DNA from: Pseudomonas viridiflava
GTDB lineage: Bacteria; Pseudomonadota; Gammaproteobacteria; Pseudomonadales; Pseudomonadaceae
Direction of reading: 5' to 3'
DNA length: 64,000 nucleotides
Assembly (NCBI RefSeq): GCF_900582195.1
Contig: NZ_UTHA01000179.1
Coordinates: forward strand, 25,802 to 89,801
Part shown: in pieces, positions 33,845-41,902 of the stretch
Numbering within the stretch: position 1 is the first letter of the stretch
How the letters are laid out: each line of letters starts with the position of its first letter
Notes under the pieces: model-generated
What the model saw: only the letters and a program-made list of their open reading frames with translations
Database searches by the model: none
Told to the model about the DNA's origin: nothing
Position numbers and translations under genes: made by a program

Positions 33845-35674
33845 TCAAGGGGCAGTGTCAGGCAGCTGCGCCTTGTCGAGTTTGACCTCAAAGCCATATT
33901 GCACGGTGGTGAGGTCGGTGCGCTGATAGGCTTCCACGTGAGTCGGGCGGCCATAGAAATAATGCACGCCAAACAGCGCCGGGCCTTCTGCGCTCGCATC
34001 GTGGCTGACCGAAAGGATCTGCTTGAGGTAGTTGCCGCTGTCATCTTTGACAAAGAAGCGCCACGCGTTGGGCGGGAACAGTTTCAGATCCACCACCAAT
34101 TGGTTGTTCTTGATCTCCAGACCTTTTGGCAAGGATTTGGCGTCGTATGCCTGTTTGGCCACTGTGGCGAGAAACAGCGGCATTGAGCCGACGGCAATCG
34201 CCGGGGTTTCCGGGAACAGGTTCAGGTCGTAGGTGATCGTCGCGCGCAACGGGTCGACTTGATAGGCCTCGGGCGGTAACTCAATCGGCTCATCGAGCTT
34301 GCCACCGCGCTTTTCGGTAAAGAACGTGACAGGACTGACGCCGGGACTGAAGTCATCGCCCAGCAACTCATCGTTGAACGTGCGGCGGTGGGAAAACTCG
34401 ATGCGGGCAGCGCTCGGTTCTTCCACGGATTGATGGATGCGGATGCCGGCCTTCAATTGCTCTTCGGTCAGGCTCGCGCCCTTGAGCCAGTTTGCTGCCA
34501 GATCGTCGTAGACCGTCACCGACGGATCCAGTGGCTGGATGGATTTCTCCGTGGTGTGCTGATTGAACGTGCGAATCGGCAAGTCCAGGGGTTTGCGGGT
34601 TACGGTCGCCGAGGAAAAATCCAGCACGCTGACTTCCAGCGTTTCGATCGGGCCGTTGAAATAGACCTTGTTGTAGCGACGCGGGTGTTTCTGCTCGAAA
34701 TCCTGCTGTTCCTGGGTCAGCTGCTTTTCCAGCGTATCGCTCCAGCTCTTCTGCTGTTGCAGGTAGGCCAGCTGCTTCTCGTAGAAAGCCACTTGCTCCG
34801 GACTCTCGTTGATCGAACCGGCGCGTACCAGATACTGCCCGGTTTTATCGCGAGCCTGAACGATAAGCGGATTGAGCTGGGCCTCTGCGACTTCCGCGGC
34901 CAGTGGCAAGGTGTTGCTGATTTCGACTTCGGCGTAGTTACTTTCAAGTTTCAGCAGTTTGACGCTGAGGTTGTCATTGCTGCGGGTCTGGCCGACGTCC
35001 TTTTGCGTCAGGTCGAAGCTGTACAGGCGGCGTGGTGCGATGACTTCGATCTGGCCTTGCAGGCTGACCGGCTGCGGCAGGGTCTTCTTGTCCACGTCCA
35101 GTCCGTCAATGAACGGGTAGGTCACGGTCAGGTCATCGGGGTTGGTGACATTGGAGCTGGAAGGGCTGAGCTGAATGCCTGGATCGGTTTCCGACCATTC
35201 CGGCTGATAGGCAATCACGCGTTTGTTGCTCAGCGTCACCGACTGCCACTCCACACCATGGGGAAACAGGAAGCCGCCGGGAATATTCAGGTTGAACGGG
35301 AACACCGGTTGCAGATCGGTGAGGTAATCGGAGCTGGCGTCCTTGTGCAGCACAAACAGGCCATTGATGAAGGTGTCGACCAGCGACTGCGGGGCAGGGT
35401 AGTGCTTGAGCACGGCGAGCGCGTCTTCGCCGTATTCGGTGCGCGGCGGATTGTCGTTGAGCTTGAGCTGTGCGCGTTCGAGCAGCAGCAGTGAGCCGCC
35501 GAGTTCGGTGATGGCGTCCTTGAGTTTCAAATCAGTGATGACGTCCAGCGACTGTTCGAACTTTGCGGTCTTTTCTTCAAGGCTGGCGGCGTGCTGCTCG
35601 TCGCCGGGCGAGCAGCCGCTGAGCAACAGTGCAAGGCAGATTCCGGCCGTCGTTATCGGTAATCGCACATCCAT
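33845..35674 (-). CDS. Large predicted lipoprotein of unknown function
   Basis: A 609-residue lipoprotein: signal peptide with lipobox LALLLSGC (Cys21), followed by Ser-Pro-Gly. The mature chain has an N-terminal helical part (about 30-110) and then mostly beta-type sequence. A predicted coiled stretch in the middle (about 300-340, QVAFYEKQLAYLQQQKSWSD...) is rich in Gln and Lys. Two stretches in the last third (about 455-560) resemble immunoglobulin-like sandwich strands. I chose the ATG at 35674 because agga lies nine bases upstream; a GTG two codons earlier is too close to it. I do not recognise the family. It converges on the gene at 33494. Confidence 0.75.
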   Translation of the reverse strand: MDVRLPITTAGICLALLLSGCSPGDEQHAASLEEKTAKFEQSLDVITDLKLKDAITELGGSLLLLERAQLKLNDNPPRTEYGEDALAVLKHYPAPQSLVDTFINGLFVLHKDASSDYLTDLQPVFPFNLNIPGGFLFPHGVEWQSVTLSNKRVIAYQPEWSETDPGIQLSPSSSNVTNPDDLTVTYPFIDGLDVDKKTLPQPVSLQGQIEVIAPRRLYSFDLTQKDVGQTRSNDNLSVKLLKLESNYAEVEISNTLPLAAEVAEAQLNPLIVQARDKTGQYLVRAGSINESPEQVAFYEKQLAYLQQQKSWSDTLEKQLTQEQQDFEQKHPRRYNKVYFNGPIETLEVSVLDFSSATVTRKPLDLPIRTFNQHTTEKSIQPLDPSVTVYDDLAANWLKGASLTEEQLKAGIRIHQSVEEPSAARIEFSHRRTFNDELLGDDFSPGVSPVTFFTEKRGGKLDEPIELPPEAYQVDPLRATITYDLNLFPETPAIAVGSMPLFLATVAKQAYDAKSLPKGLEIKNNQLVVDLKLFPPNAWRFFVKDDSGNYLKQILSVSHDASAEGPALFGVHYFYGRPTHVEAYQRTDLTTVQYGFEVKLDKAQLPDTAP

Positions 35675-35836
35675 TTCCACGCGTCCTGTCTACAGTCACT
35701 GGGCTGTCAATGGTTTGGACACTAGCAGAAAAAAAATCACTCACACACGCAGGTGGCGGATTTTCCGGCGGTTTCTGGCTGTCATAGGGGGCTGTTATAC
35801 TCGCCGCCAATTCCAGCCCCCCTTGTGTGAGATTCA

Positions 35837-36325
35837 ATGGAACGCTTTATCGAAAATGCAATGTACGCCTCGCGCTGGCTGCTGGCGCCAATCTATATCG
35901 GGCTGTCCCTCGGACTGCTGGCGCTGGCACTGAAATTTTTCCAGGAGGTTTTCCACATCCTGCCCAACGTGTTCTCGATGGCCGAATCGGAGCTGATTCT
36001 GGTGCTGCTGTCGCTGATCGATATGGCGCTGGTTGGCGGCCTGCTGGTGATGGTGATGATTTCCGGCTACGAGAACTTCGTCTCTGAACTGAACATTGAT
36101 GAAGGCAAGGAAAAGCTCAGCTGGCTCGGCACCATGGACTCGTCGTCGCTGAAGATGAAAGTGGCGGCCTCGATCGTGGCGATCTCCTCGATCCACTTGC
36201 TGCGCATCTTCATGGATGCCAAGAACGTCGATCCCGAGCACTTGATGTGGTACGTGATCATCCACATGACCTTCGTCGTCTCGGCGTTCGCCATGGGTTA
36301 CCTGGACAAGGTCACCAAGCACTGA
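35837..36325 (+). CDS. UPF0114/YqhA family membrane protein
   Basis: A 162-residue inner-membrane protein with about four hydrophobic helices. The family words are clear: MERFIENAMYASRWLLAPIY at the start, VLLSLIDMALVGGLLVMVM in the middle, and SSLKMKVAASIVAISSIHLL after the loop. E. coli YqhA is of the same size, and its function is unknown. It is transcribed alone, ended by a long hairpin. The PAO1 counterpart appears to be PA4574. Confidence 0.92.
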   Translation: MERFIENAMYASRWLLAPIYIGLSLGLLALALKFFQEVFHILPNVFSMAESELILVLLSLIDMALVGGLLVMVMISGYENFVSELNIDEGKEKLSWLGTMDSSSLKMKVAASIVAISSIHLLRIFMDAKNVDPEHLMWYVIIHMTFVVSAFAMGYLDKVTKH

Positions 36326-36343
36326 TCAACCGTTGATCGCTGC

Positions 36344-36388
36344 AAAAACACCGCCCGTCTGTTGCGAAACAGACGGGCGGTGTCGTTT
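36344..36388. terminator. Terminator after the UPF0114 gene
   Basis: A 15-base perfect stem (caccgcccgtctgtt / aacagacgggcggtg) has the loop gcga. Upstream As and downstream tcgttt give a modest U-tract. Confidence 0.8.
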
Positions 36389-36460
36389 GTGGCTTGTGCT
36401 TTGGTGCGCGCGGGCATATCCCTGTAGAGGTCTTGAGTCGCCACTGCATGAGGTGTGTTC

Positions 36461-36766
36461 ATGAACCTGCAAGAGTTGAATGCGTTTGCCATTGCCAGGA
36501 AAGTTGATGAGCTGAATCTGATCTCCATGGAAGGCGGGATTTATCTGCTCGAAGCGCGGATGCATGGGGCGGCGTATCCGTTGAGTGATCTCAAGGGTGG
36601 GATGCTGACATTGCGCTCGGTGGAACATGCTCGGGATTTGCTGCATAACTTTCCTGTACTGCCCTTCAACCTCGTACACACCTCGGTACACGATGAAATG
36701 TGTGGCCTGGGCCCGAGCAGCGAGGAAAGTCTGAAAGTGCCGCTGGCCTGGCGTTCTGCCCTGTAG
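36461..36766 (+). CDS. DUF6482 family protein
   Basis: A 101-residue cytoplasmic protein (MNLQELNAFAIARKVDELNL). It has the family layout: an N-terminal helix, then short strands EGGIYLLEARMHGAAYPLSD, then HARDLLHNFPVLPFNLVHTSVHDEMCG. Function is unknown. The start ATG has gagg eight bases upstream. It precedes fklB on the same strand with a 122-base gap, matching the PAO1 order PA4573-PA4572. The sequence at its stop (gccctgtaggcg) resembles that of the gene ending at 33808, though no full REP follows. Confidence 0.78.
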   Translation: MNLQELNAFAIARKVDELNLISMEGGIYLLEARMHGAAYPLSDLKGGMLTLRSVEHARDLLHNFPVLPFNLVHTSVHDEMCGLGPSSEESLKVPLAWRSAL

Positions 36767-36888
36767 GCGTTGCGCGCCATCGCCGGAACATCTGTGCTAG
36801 TCTGCTCGCCCTTTTGGTTCCGGGCGCGCCGGGACGCGCTGTGCACGCACGGCGAGTCTTGTGGCCGTCCGCACAGCGGAGCAGTGTC

Positions 36889-37506
36889 ATGTCCGAAGTA
36901 AATCTTTCCACCGACGAAACCCGCGTCAGCTACGGCATCGGCCGTCAGTTGGGTGACCAGCTGCGTGACAACCCGCCACCGGGCGTTAGCCTGGACGCCA
37001 TCCTGGCCGGTCTGACCGACGCGTTCGCCGGTAAGGAAAGCCGTGTTGGCCAGGAAGAAATGTCCGCCAGCTTCAAGGTGATCCGCGAAATCATGCAAGC
37101 CGAAGCCGCTGCCAAGGCTGAAGCCGCTGCTGGCGAAGGCCTGGCTTTCCTGGCTGAAAACGCCAAGCGCGACGGCATCACCACCCTGGCTTCCGGTCTG
37201 CAATTCGAAGTGCTGACTCAGGGCGAAGGCGCCAAGCCGACCCGTGAAGATCAAGTGCGTACTCACTACCACGGCACACTGATCGACGGCACTGTGTTCG
37301 ACAGCTCCTACGAGCGCGGCCAGCCTGCAGAGTTCCCGGTTGGCGGCGTGATCGCTGGCTGGACCGAAGCTCTGCAACTGATGAATGCCGGCAGCAAATG
37401 GCGTCTGTACGTACCGAGCGAGCTGGCTTACGGCGCTCAAGGCGTGGGCAGCATCCCGCCGCACAGCGTTCTGGTATTCGACGTCGAGCTGCTGGACGTT
37501 CTGTAA
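36889..37506 (+). CDS. fklB: FKBP-type peptidyl-prolyl isomerase FklB (FKBP22-like)
   Basis: A 205-residue dimeric prolyl isomerase without a signal peptide, hence cytoplasmic. The N-terminal dimerisation and chaperone helices (about 1-95) contain an Ala/Glu-rich repeat (AEAAAKAEAAAGEG). The C-terminal FKBP domain (about 100-205) has VRTHYHGTLIDGTVFDSSY and the LAYGAQGVGSIPPHSVLVFDVELL end typical of active FKBPs. I start at the ATG at 36889 (MSEVNLST) with ggag upstream; the same frame is open for 63 codons before it but lacks coding character. Confidence 0.95.
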   Translation: MSEVNLSTDETRVSYGIGRQLGDQLRDNPPPGVSLDAILAGLTDAFAGKESRVGQEEMSASFKVIREIMQAEAAAKAEAAAGEGLAFLAENAKRDGITTLASGLQFEVLTQGEGAKPTREDQVRTHYHGTLIDGTVFDSSYERGQPAEFPVGGVIAGWTEALQLMNAGSKWRLYVPSELAYGAQGVGSIPPHSVLVFDVELLDVL

Positions 37507-37512
37507 GACCTT

Positions 37513-37601
37513 TGTGGCAGCGAGCCTGCTCGCGAATGCAGGCAACTGGATCTAACTTGAGATTCGAGTTGAAGCCTTCGCGAGCAAGCTCGCTCCCACA
37601 G
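37513..37601. repeat. REPIN between fklB and the small Fur-box gene
   Basis: Inverted REP arms, the left one with a base change (gtggcagcgagcctgctcgcg). The middle is more diverged than in the other copies. It lies between convergent genes. Confidence 0.88.
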
Positions 37602-37616
37602 GTTTTGTATTGCTGC

Positions 37617-37874
37617 TCATAGTTCTATCTTGTGATGCAGCTCACTGGTCGGGCGCAAGGCCCGGGCGTAGCAGAACAGGAACAGGTTGCGCACCAGCTC
37701 CTTGAGCACCAGCGGCTCGCTGGAATTGAGGCTGCTGACGTCCAGATCCCCTTGGTCTTGCAGTTCATGCAGGGCTTCTTCTTCAAGCACCGCACAGACT
37801 TCACCGGTTTCCCGATGGAGGATTCTGAGGTAAGGGTGTGGCCGGTCCAGCCAAGCGTCGATCAAATAAGTCAT
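37617..37874 (-). CDS. Small conserved protein, probably iron (Fur) regulated
   Basis: An 85-residue acidic soluble protein (MTYLIDAWLDRPHPYLRILH, then EVCAVLEEEALHELQDQGDLDV). I place the start at 37874 because aggag lies nine bases upstream; an ATG three codons earlier touches that site. Its promoter is readable: -35 TTGCTA and -10 TATTCT with 16 bases between, and the -10 is covered by a Fur-box-like palindrome. PA4570, a small gene I recall as strongly induced by iron limitation in PAO1, occupies the same position between fklB and ispB. Function is unknown. Confidence 0.8.
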   Translation of the reverse strand: MTYLIDAWLDRPHPYLRILHRETGEVCAVLEEEALHELQDQGDLDVSSLNSSEPLVLKELVRNLFLFCYARALRPTSELHHKIEL

Positions 37875-37901
37875 GGTTCTCATCTCCTTGAAAGGTTTCA
37901 A

Positions 37902-37916
37902 TGAGAATAATTCTTA
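37902..37916. promoter_or_regulatory. Fur-box-like site
   Basis: TGAGAAT-A-ATTCTTA is a 7-1-7 palindrome close to the Fur consensus TGATAATnATTATCA. It covers the predicted -10 element of the gene starting at 37874, the classical place for Fur repression. Confidence 0.7.
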
Positions 37917-37931
37917 TTCGTCAAATAGCAA
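37904..37931 (-). promoter_or_regulatory. Sigma-70-type promoter of the Fur-box gene
   Basis: Read on the minus strand, TTGCTA (37931-37926) and TATTCT (37909-37904) are separated by 16 bases. Transcription would start about 25 bases before the start codon at 37874. Confidence 0.5.
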
Positions 37932-38079
37932 GTGTCTATTGGCGGATTCTGAGTTTTTCCGGGTAAAGATTGCGTAAGGTCAAAACGGCTGGCGCTTGGC
38001 TATCGCCAGGTTTTACTGGAGCAGAGCGGGGAGGGTGGAACTCCATCCCACGGCTGGCGCGGGATGGATGACAAGCGAT

Positions 38080-38421
38080 TCAGACCTTTCTGACGAACTC
38101 GGATTTGAGTTTCATCGGGCCGATGCCATCGATCTTGCAGTCGATGTCATGGTCGCCATCGCACAAGCGGATGTTCTTGACCTTGGTGCCGACCTTGACC
38201 ACCAGCGAGGTGCCCTTGACCTTGAGGTCCTTGATCACGGTGATGGTGTCGCCGTCCTGCAGGACGTTGCCGACCGAATCTTTCTTCACGGCATTATCGG
38301 ACGCCACTTCGGCTTCGCCACTGGCGGACCACTCGTGGGCGCACTCCGGGCACACCAGTTGAGTGCCGTCTTCGTAGGTGTATTCGGAATTGCATTTCGG
38401 GCAGGGTGGCAACGTGCTCAC
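38080..38421 (-). CDS. yjdM: Zinc-ribbon protein YjdM/PhnA
   Basis: A 113-residue cytoplasmic protein with an N-terminal zinc ribbon (CPKCNSEYTYEDGTQLVCPEC, Cys7/10 and Cys24/27). A small all-beta PhnA domain (about 45-113) follows, with DSVGNVLQDGDTITVIKDLKVKG and the C-terminal FVRKV. The old name refers to linkage with phosphonate genes in E. coli; it is not a phosphonoacetate hydrolase. Translation starts at GTG with aggag nine bases upstream. No clear T-run terminator follows, only a hairpin (about 38044-38069). Confidence 0.92.
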   Translation of the reverse strand: MSTLPPCPKCNSEYTYEDGTQLVCPECAHEWSASGEAEVASDNAVKKDSVGNVLQDGDTITVIKDLKVKGTSLVVKVGTKVKNIRLCDGDHDIDCKIDGIGPMKLKSEFVRKV

Positions 38422-38493
38422 TAAGGCTCCTTGGGATGTGGATCGCTAAAAGTCGCACATTGTATAGGGTTTTAATCGCAAGAGGGCAGGCAA

Positions 38494-38532
38494 CAAAAAG
38501 CCGCAGGCTTCAAAGGAAGGCTGCGGCTTTTG
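38494..38532 (-). terminator. Rho-independent terminator of ispB
   Basis: The 11-base stem aaaagccgcag / ctgcggctttt has an internal gcttc/gaagg pairing. Read on the minus strand it ends in a U-run. It begins 16 bases after the ispB stop. Confidence 0.88.
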
Positions 38533-38547
38533 CTGAGGCGGGCAGAA

Positions 38548-39516
38548 TCAGTGCGTACGGGCGACCGCAAACTCGCTCAGTTCAACCAGGGCATCCCGAT
38601 ATTCACTGGCCGGCAGCGCCTCGAGGCACTTGATCGCGCGGGCTACGTAATCACGGGCCAGTTGCGCGGTGTACTCCAGCGAGCCGGAAGCTTCAACGGC
38701 AATACGGATGCTTTCCAGATCTTCGATCCCGCCTTTCTGGATCGCCTGACGCACCAGAGCAGCCTGTTCCGGCGTACCCTCACGCATGGTGTAGATCAGC
38801 GGCAGAGTCGGTTTGCCTTCGGCCAGATCGTCACCGACGTTCTTGCCCAAGGTCTCGGCGTCGCCCTTGTAATCGAGCAAGTCGTCGACCAGCTGGAACG
38901 CCACACCCAGGTGGTCACCGAAGGTGCGCAGGGCTTCGCTCTGCTCAGCGGTAGCACCGGCCAGCGCGGCGGCACTGTGGGTCGAGGCTTCGAAGAGCAT
39001 CGCGGTCTTGCCGCGGATGACTTCCATGTAGGTTTCTTCGGTGGTGCTGGCGTCGCGCACCTTGGACAGCTGCAGCACTTCGCCTTCGGCGATGATGCGC
39101 GTGGCCTGGGACAGGATCTTCATCACCGGCATCGAACCCAGTTCGACCATCATTTCGAACGAGCGCGAGTACAGGAAGTCGCCGACCAGCACGCTCGGAG
39201 CGTTGCCCCACATGGCGTTGGCGGTCGAACGGCCACGGCGCATGCCGGACATGTCGACCACGTCGTCATGCAACAGAGTAGCGGTGTGCAGGAATTCGAT
39301 GGTGGCCGCCAGCAGGCGCATGTCATCGCCTTCGCGACCCAGGGCCTTGCCACACAGCAACACTAATAAAGGACGCAGACGTTTGCCGCCGGCCGAGGTA
39401 ATGTAATCACCGATTTTCGATACCAGCGGTACTCGGGAAGTCAGCTGCTTCTTGATGATGCCGTCGACGGCGCTAAAATCGTCCGCCACCGCGCGGTAGA
39501 AAGCTTGGGGTTGCAT
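38548..39516 (-). CDS. ispB: Octaprenyl/solanesyl diphosphate synthase
   Basis: A trans-polyprenyl diphosphate synthase of 322 residues that makes the side chain of ubiquinone. The first Asp-rich motif is in LLHDDVVDMSGMRRG (about 82-96) and the second in FQLVDDLLDYKGD (about 209-221). The conserved GGKRLRP lies near residue 43. Small residues just before the first motif allow long chains; pseudomonads make ubiquinone-9, so a nonaprenyl product is possible. It is divergent from rplU-rpmA, as in other gammaproteobacteria. Confidence 0.95.
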   Translation of the reverse strand: MQPQAFYRAVADDFSAVDGIIKKQLTSRVPLVSKIGDYITSAGGKRLRPLLVLLCGKALGREGDDMRLLAATIEFLHTATLLHDDVVDMSGMRRGRSTANAMWGNAPSVLVGDFLYSRSFEMMVELGSMPVMKILSQATRIIAEGEVLQLSKVRDASTTEETYMEVIRGKTAMLFEASTHSAAALAGATAEQSEALRTFGDHLGVAFQLVDDLLDYKGDAETLGKNVGDDLAEGKPTLPLIYTMREGTPEQAALVRQAIQKGGIEDLESIRIAVEASGSLEYTAQLARDYVARAIKCLEALPASEYRDALVELSEFAVARTH

Positions 39517-39595
39517 CAGCGAGAGTCGCTCCAGAAGGGTTGCGCGGCATGCTAGGACCCCCGTCCAGACCTGTCAAGGCGCGATGGACGGCTAC

Positions 39596-39624
39596 TTGCA
39601 AGCCTGCCGCGCCTTGCGTACAAT
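39596..39624 (+). promoter_or_regulatory. Sigma-70 promoter of rplU-rpmA
   Basis: The -35 TTGCAA and -10 TACAAT are separated by exactly 17 bases. They lie 132 bases upstream of the rplU start, giving an untranslated leader of about 125 bases in which L21 control could act. Confidence 0.7.
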
Positions 39625-39755
39625 CGCGCACCCTGAACTTCCTGGGCAGCACCTGCCTTACGCAATTGCAACGGGCCTTCCAGCCTTATGCAGCCATGCC
39701 AGCCAATACCTCTTCCTATAAAGAGCTGGGTGAGCAGGATTATCGGAGAAATACC

Positions 39756-40070
39756 ATGTCTTATGCAGTAATCGTTACTGGCGGCAAGCAGTACAAAGTC
39801 GCCCCAGGTGAATACCTGAAGATCGAAAAACTGGAAATCGCTACCGGCGAATCCGTTACCTTTGATCGCGTTCTGTTGGTTGCCAATGGCGACGACGTGA
39901 ATATCGGCGCTCCAGTTGTTGCTGGCGCTACCGTTGTGGCTGAAGTGATCTCCCAAGGTCGTCACGATAAAGTCCGCATCATCAAGTTCCGTCGCCGTAA
40001 GCACCACATGAAGCGTATGGGCCACCGCCAGTGGTACACCGAGATCAAAATCACCGGTATTCAGGCTTAA
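39756..40070 (+). CDS. rplU: 50S ribosomal protein L21
   Basis: L21 of 104 residues, a 23S rRNA-binding protein of the large subunit. The N-terminus MSYAVIVTGGKQYKVAPGEY and the basic signature IIKFRRRKHHMKRMGHRQ are unmistakable. The start ATG has ggagaa upstream. rpmA follows after 34 bases and obg comes next, the classical rplU-rpmA-obg order. The open frame extends upstream, but the family N-terminus fixes the start. Confidence 0.98.
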   Translation: MSYAVIVTGGKQYKVAPGEYLKIEKLEIATGESVTFDRVLLVANGDDVNIGAPVVAGATVVAEVISQGRHDKVRIIKFRRRKHHMKRMGHRQWYTEIKITGIQA

Positions 40071-40104
40071 TTTCAGCCTAATTCCTCACTAGGAGAATTG
40101 ACTC

Positions 40105-40362
40105 ATGGCACACAAAAAAGCTGGTGGTAGTACCCGTAACGGTCGCGACTCAGAAGCCAAACGCCTTGGCGTTAAGATGTATGGCGGCCAGAAAATCATT
40201 CCGGGCAACATCATCGTGCGTCAGCGCGGCACCCAATTCCACGCTGGCTACGGCGTTGGCATGGGTAAGGATCACACCCTCTTCGCGAAAATCGAAGGCG
40301 TGATCAAGTTTGAAGTAAAAGGCGCGTTCAACCGCCGTTACGTGAGCGTTGTCGCCGCTTAA
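40105..40362 (+). CDS. rpmA: 50S ribosomal protein L27
   Basis: L27 of 85 residues, whose N-terminal tail reaches the peptidyl-transferase centre. It begins directly MAHKKAGGSTRNGRDSEAKR, with no cleavable Firmicute-type extension. The GQKIIPGNIIVRQRGTQFHAG core is complete. The ribosome-binding site aggag lies upstream. A terminator after the gene shows it closes the rplU transcript. Confidence 0.98.
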   Translation: MAHKKAGGSTRNGRDSEAKRLGVKMYGGQKIIPGNIIVRQRGTQFHAGYGVGMGKDHTLFAKIEGVIKFEVKGAFNRRYVSVVAA

Positions 40363-40377
40363 TTGCGCGATCGCTGG

Positions 40378-40407
40378 AAAAGCCCTGTCTCGCGACGGGG
40401 CTTTTTC
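40378..40407 (+). terminator. Rho-independent terminator of rplU-rpmA
   Basis: A 12-base stem (aaaagccctgtc / gacggggctttt, one G-U pair) has the loop tcgc and a T-run. Confidence 0.92.
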
Positions 40408-40437
40408 GTTTGTGGGGTGAGTCTCTTGCAAAACTGT

Positions 40438-40466
40438 TTGTATGGGCTGTCGGCGTGCGATACATG
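40438..40466 (+). promoter_or_regulatory. Possible promoter of obg
   Basis: TTGTAT and TACATG are 17 bases apart, between the rpmA terminator and the obg start. The match is moderate. Confidence 0.4.
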
Positions 40467-40555
40467 TCGTGTTTTGGGGTCGCTGCGCTCATTTTTGCAA
40501 GAGTCTTATGTCTTGATTGTTTTTCGGCTCGTCCGTATGGCGAGAGGCGTTGGTT

Positions 40556-41779
40556 ATGAAGTTTGTTGATGAAGTATCGATTCGCGTAAAAGCTGGTGAT
40601 GGCGGCAATGGCGCCATGAGTTTCCGTCGGGAAAAATTCATCGAAAACGGTGGTCCTAACGGCGGTGATGGTGGTGACGGCGGTTCCATCTACATGATGG
40701 CTGACGAAAACCTCAACACCCTGGTCGACTACCGTTACACCCGGCACTTCGATGCCGAGCGTGGTTCCAATGGCGGCAGCACTGACTGCACCGGTAAAAA
40801 AGGTGAAGACCTGATCCTGCGCGTGCCGGTCGGCACTACGGTGATCGACTCCGCTACTCAGGAAGTCATCGGTGACCTGACCAAGGCTGGCCAGAAACTG
40901 ATGGTGGTGCAGGGCGGCTGGCACGGTCTGGGCAACACCCGTTTCAAATCCAGTACCAACCGTGCGCCGCGTCAGACCACGCCGGGCAAGCCGGGTGAGC
41001 AGCGTGACCTGAAACTGGAAATGAAAGTACTGGCTGACGTCGGTCTGCTGGGTTTGCCGAACGCTGGTAAAAGTACCTTTATCCGTTCGGTATCGGCCGC
41101 CAAGCCGAAGGTTGCCGATTACCCGTTCACCACGCTGGTGCCGAACCTCGGTGTGGTCAGCGTCGATCGCTGGAAGAGCTTCGTCATTGCTGACATTCCG
41201 GGTCTGATCGAAGGCGCTTCCGACGGTGCCGGTCTGGGTATTCGCTTCCTCAAGCACTTGGCGCGCACGCGTTTGCTGCTGCACCTCGTCGACATGGCGC
41301 CGCTGGATGATTCCAGTGCACCGGATGCGGCTGAAGTGATTGTCAACGAGCTGATCAAGTTCAGCCCGTCCCTGGCGGAGCGTGATCGCTGGCTGGTGCT
41401 GAACAAGTGCGACCAGATCCTTGAAGAAGAGCACGATGAGCGCGTCAAGGAAATCGTTGATCGCCTCGAGTGGACCGGTCCGGTTTACGTAATCTCGGCG
41501 ATCGCCAAGATCGGTACCGAGCGTCTGTGCCACGACATCATGCGTTACATGGAAGATCGCGCCGATCGCCTGGCCGCAGATCCTGCGTACAAGGAAGAGC
41601 TGGCCGACCTCGATCAGCGCATCGAAGACGAAGCTCGCGCGCAACTGCAGGCGCTGGATGACAAGCGTGCCCTGCGTCGCAGCGGCGTGAAGTCGGTCCA
41701 CGACATCGGCGACGATGATTGGGATGAAGAAGATGTGGATGACGAAGACGGTCCGGAAATCATTTACGTGCGTGACTGA
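40556..41779 (+). CDS. obg: Obg/CgtA GTPase
   Basis: An essential GTPase of 407 residues that binds the 50S subunit and links ribosome assembly to stress. The glycine-rich Obg fold is N-terminal (about 1-158, AGDGGNGAMSFRREKF, GGDGGDGGS). The G domain follows with G1 GLPNAGKST near 165, G3 DIPGL, G4 NKCD and G5 SAIAKIG. An acidic C-terminal tail closes it (DDDWDEEDVDDEDG). The start is set at MKFVDEVSIRV, the family N-terminus. A terminator follows, then proB. Confidence 0.97.
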   Translation: MKFVDEVSIRVKAGDGGNGAMSFRREKFIENGGPNGGDGGDGGSIYMMADENLNTLVDYRYTRHFDAERGSNGGSTDCTGKKGEDLILRVPVGTTVIDSATQEVIGDLTKAGQKLMVVQGGWHGLGNTRFKSSTNRAPRQTTPGKPGEQRDLKLEMKVLADVGLLGLPNAGKSTFIRSVSAAKPKVADYPFTTLVPNLGVVSVDRWKSFVIADIPGLIEGASDGAGLGIRFLKHLARTRLLLHLVDMAPLDDSSAPDAAEVIVNELIKFSPSLAERDRWLVLNKCDQILEEEHDERVKEIVDRLEWTGPVYVISAIAKIGTERLCHDIMRYMEDRADRLAADPAYKEELADLDQRIEDEARAQLQALDDKRALRRSGVKSVHDIGDDDWDEEDVDDEDGPEIIYVRD

Positions 41780-41799
41780 TTCGTTGCAGTAAACTTAAG

Positions 41800-41823
41800 C
41801 GCCGCTCAATCGAGCGGCGTTTT
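41800..41823 (+). terminator. Rho-independent terminator of obg
   Basis: The stem cgccgctc / gagcggcg with loop aatc is followed by tttt. Confidence 0.88.
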
Positions 41824-41902
41824 AGTATCTGGAAATCGCAAGTCACAAATAACGTCATGGGCGGCGCTGGGTCGCGTTGCCCTCAAGCTAAGGTTGAAGA
41901 TG

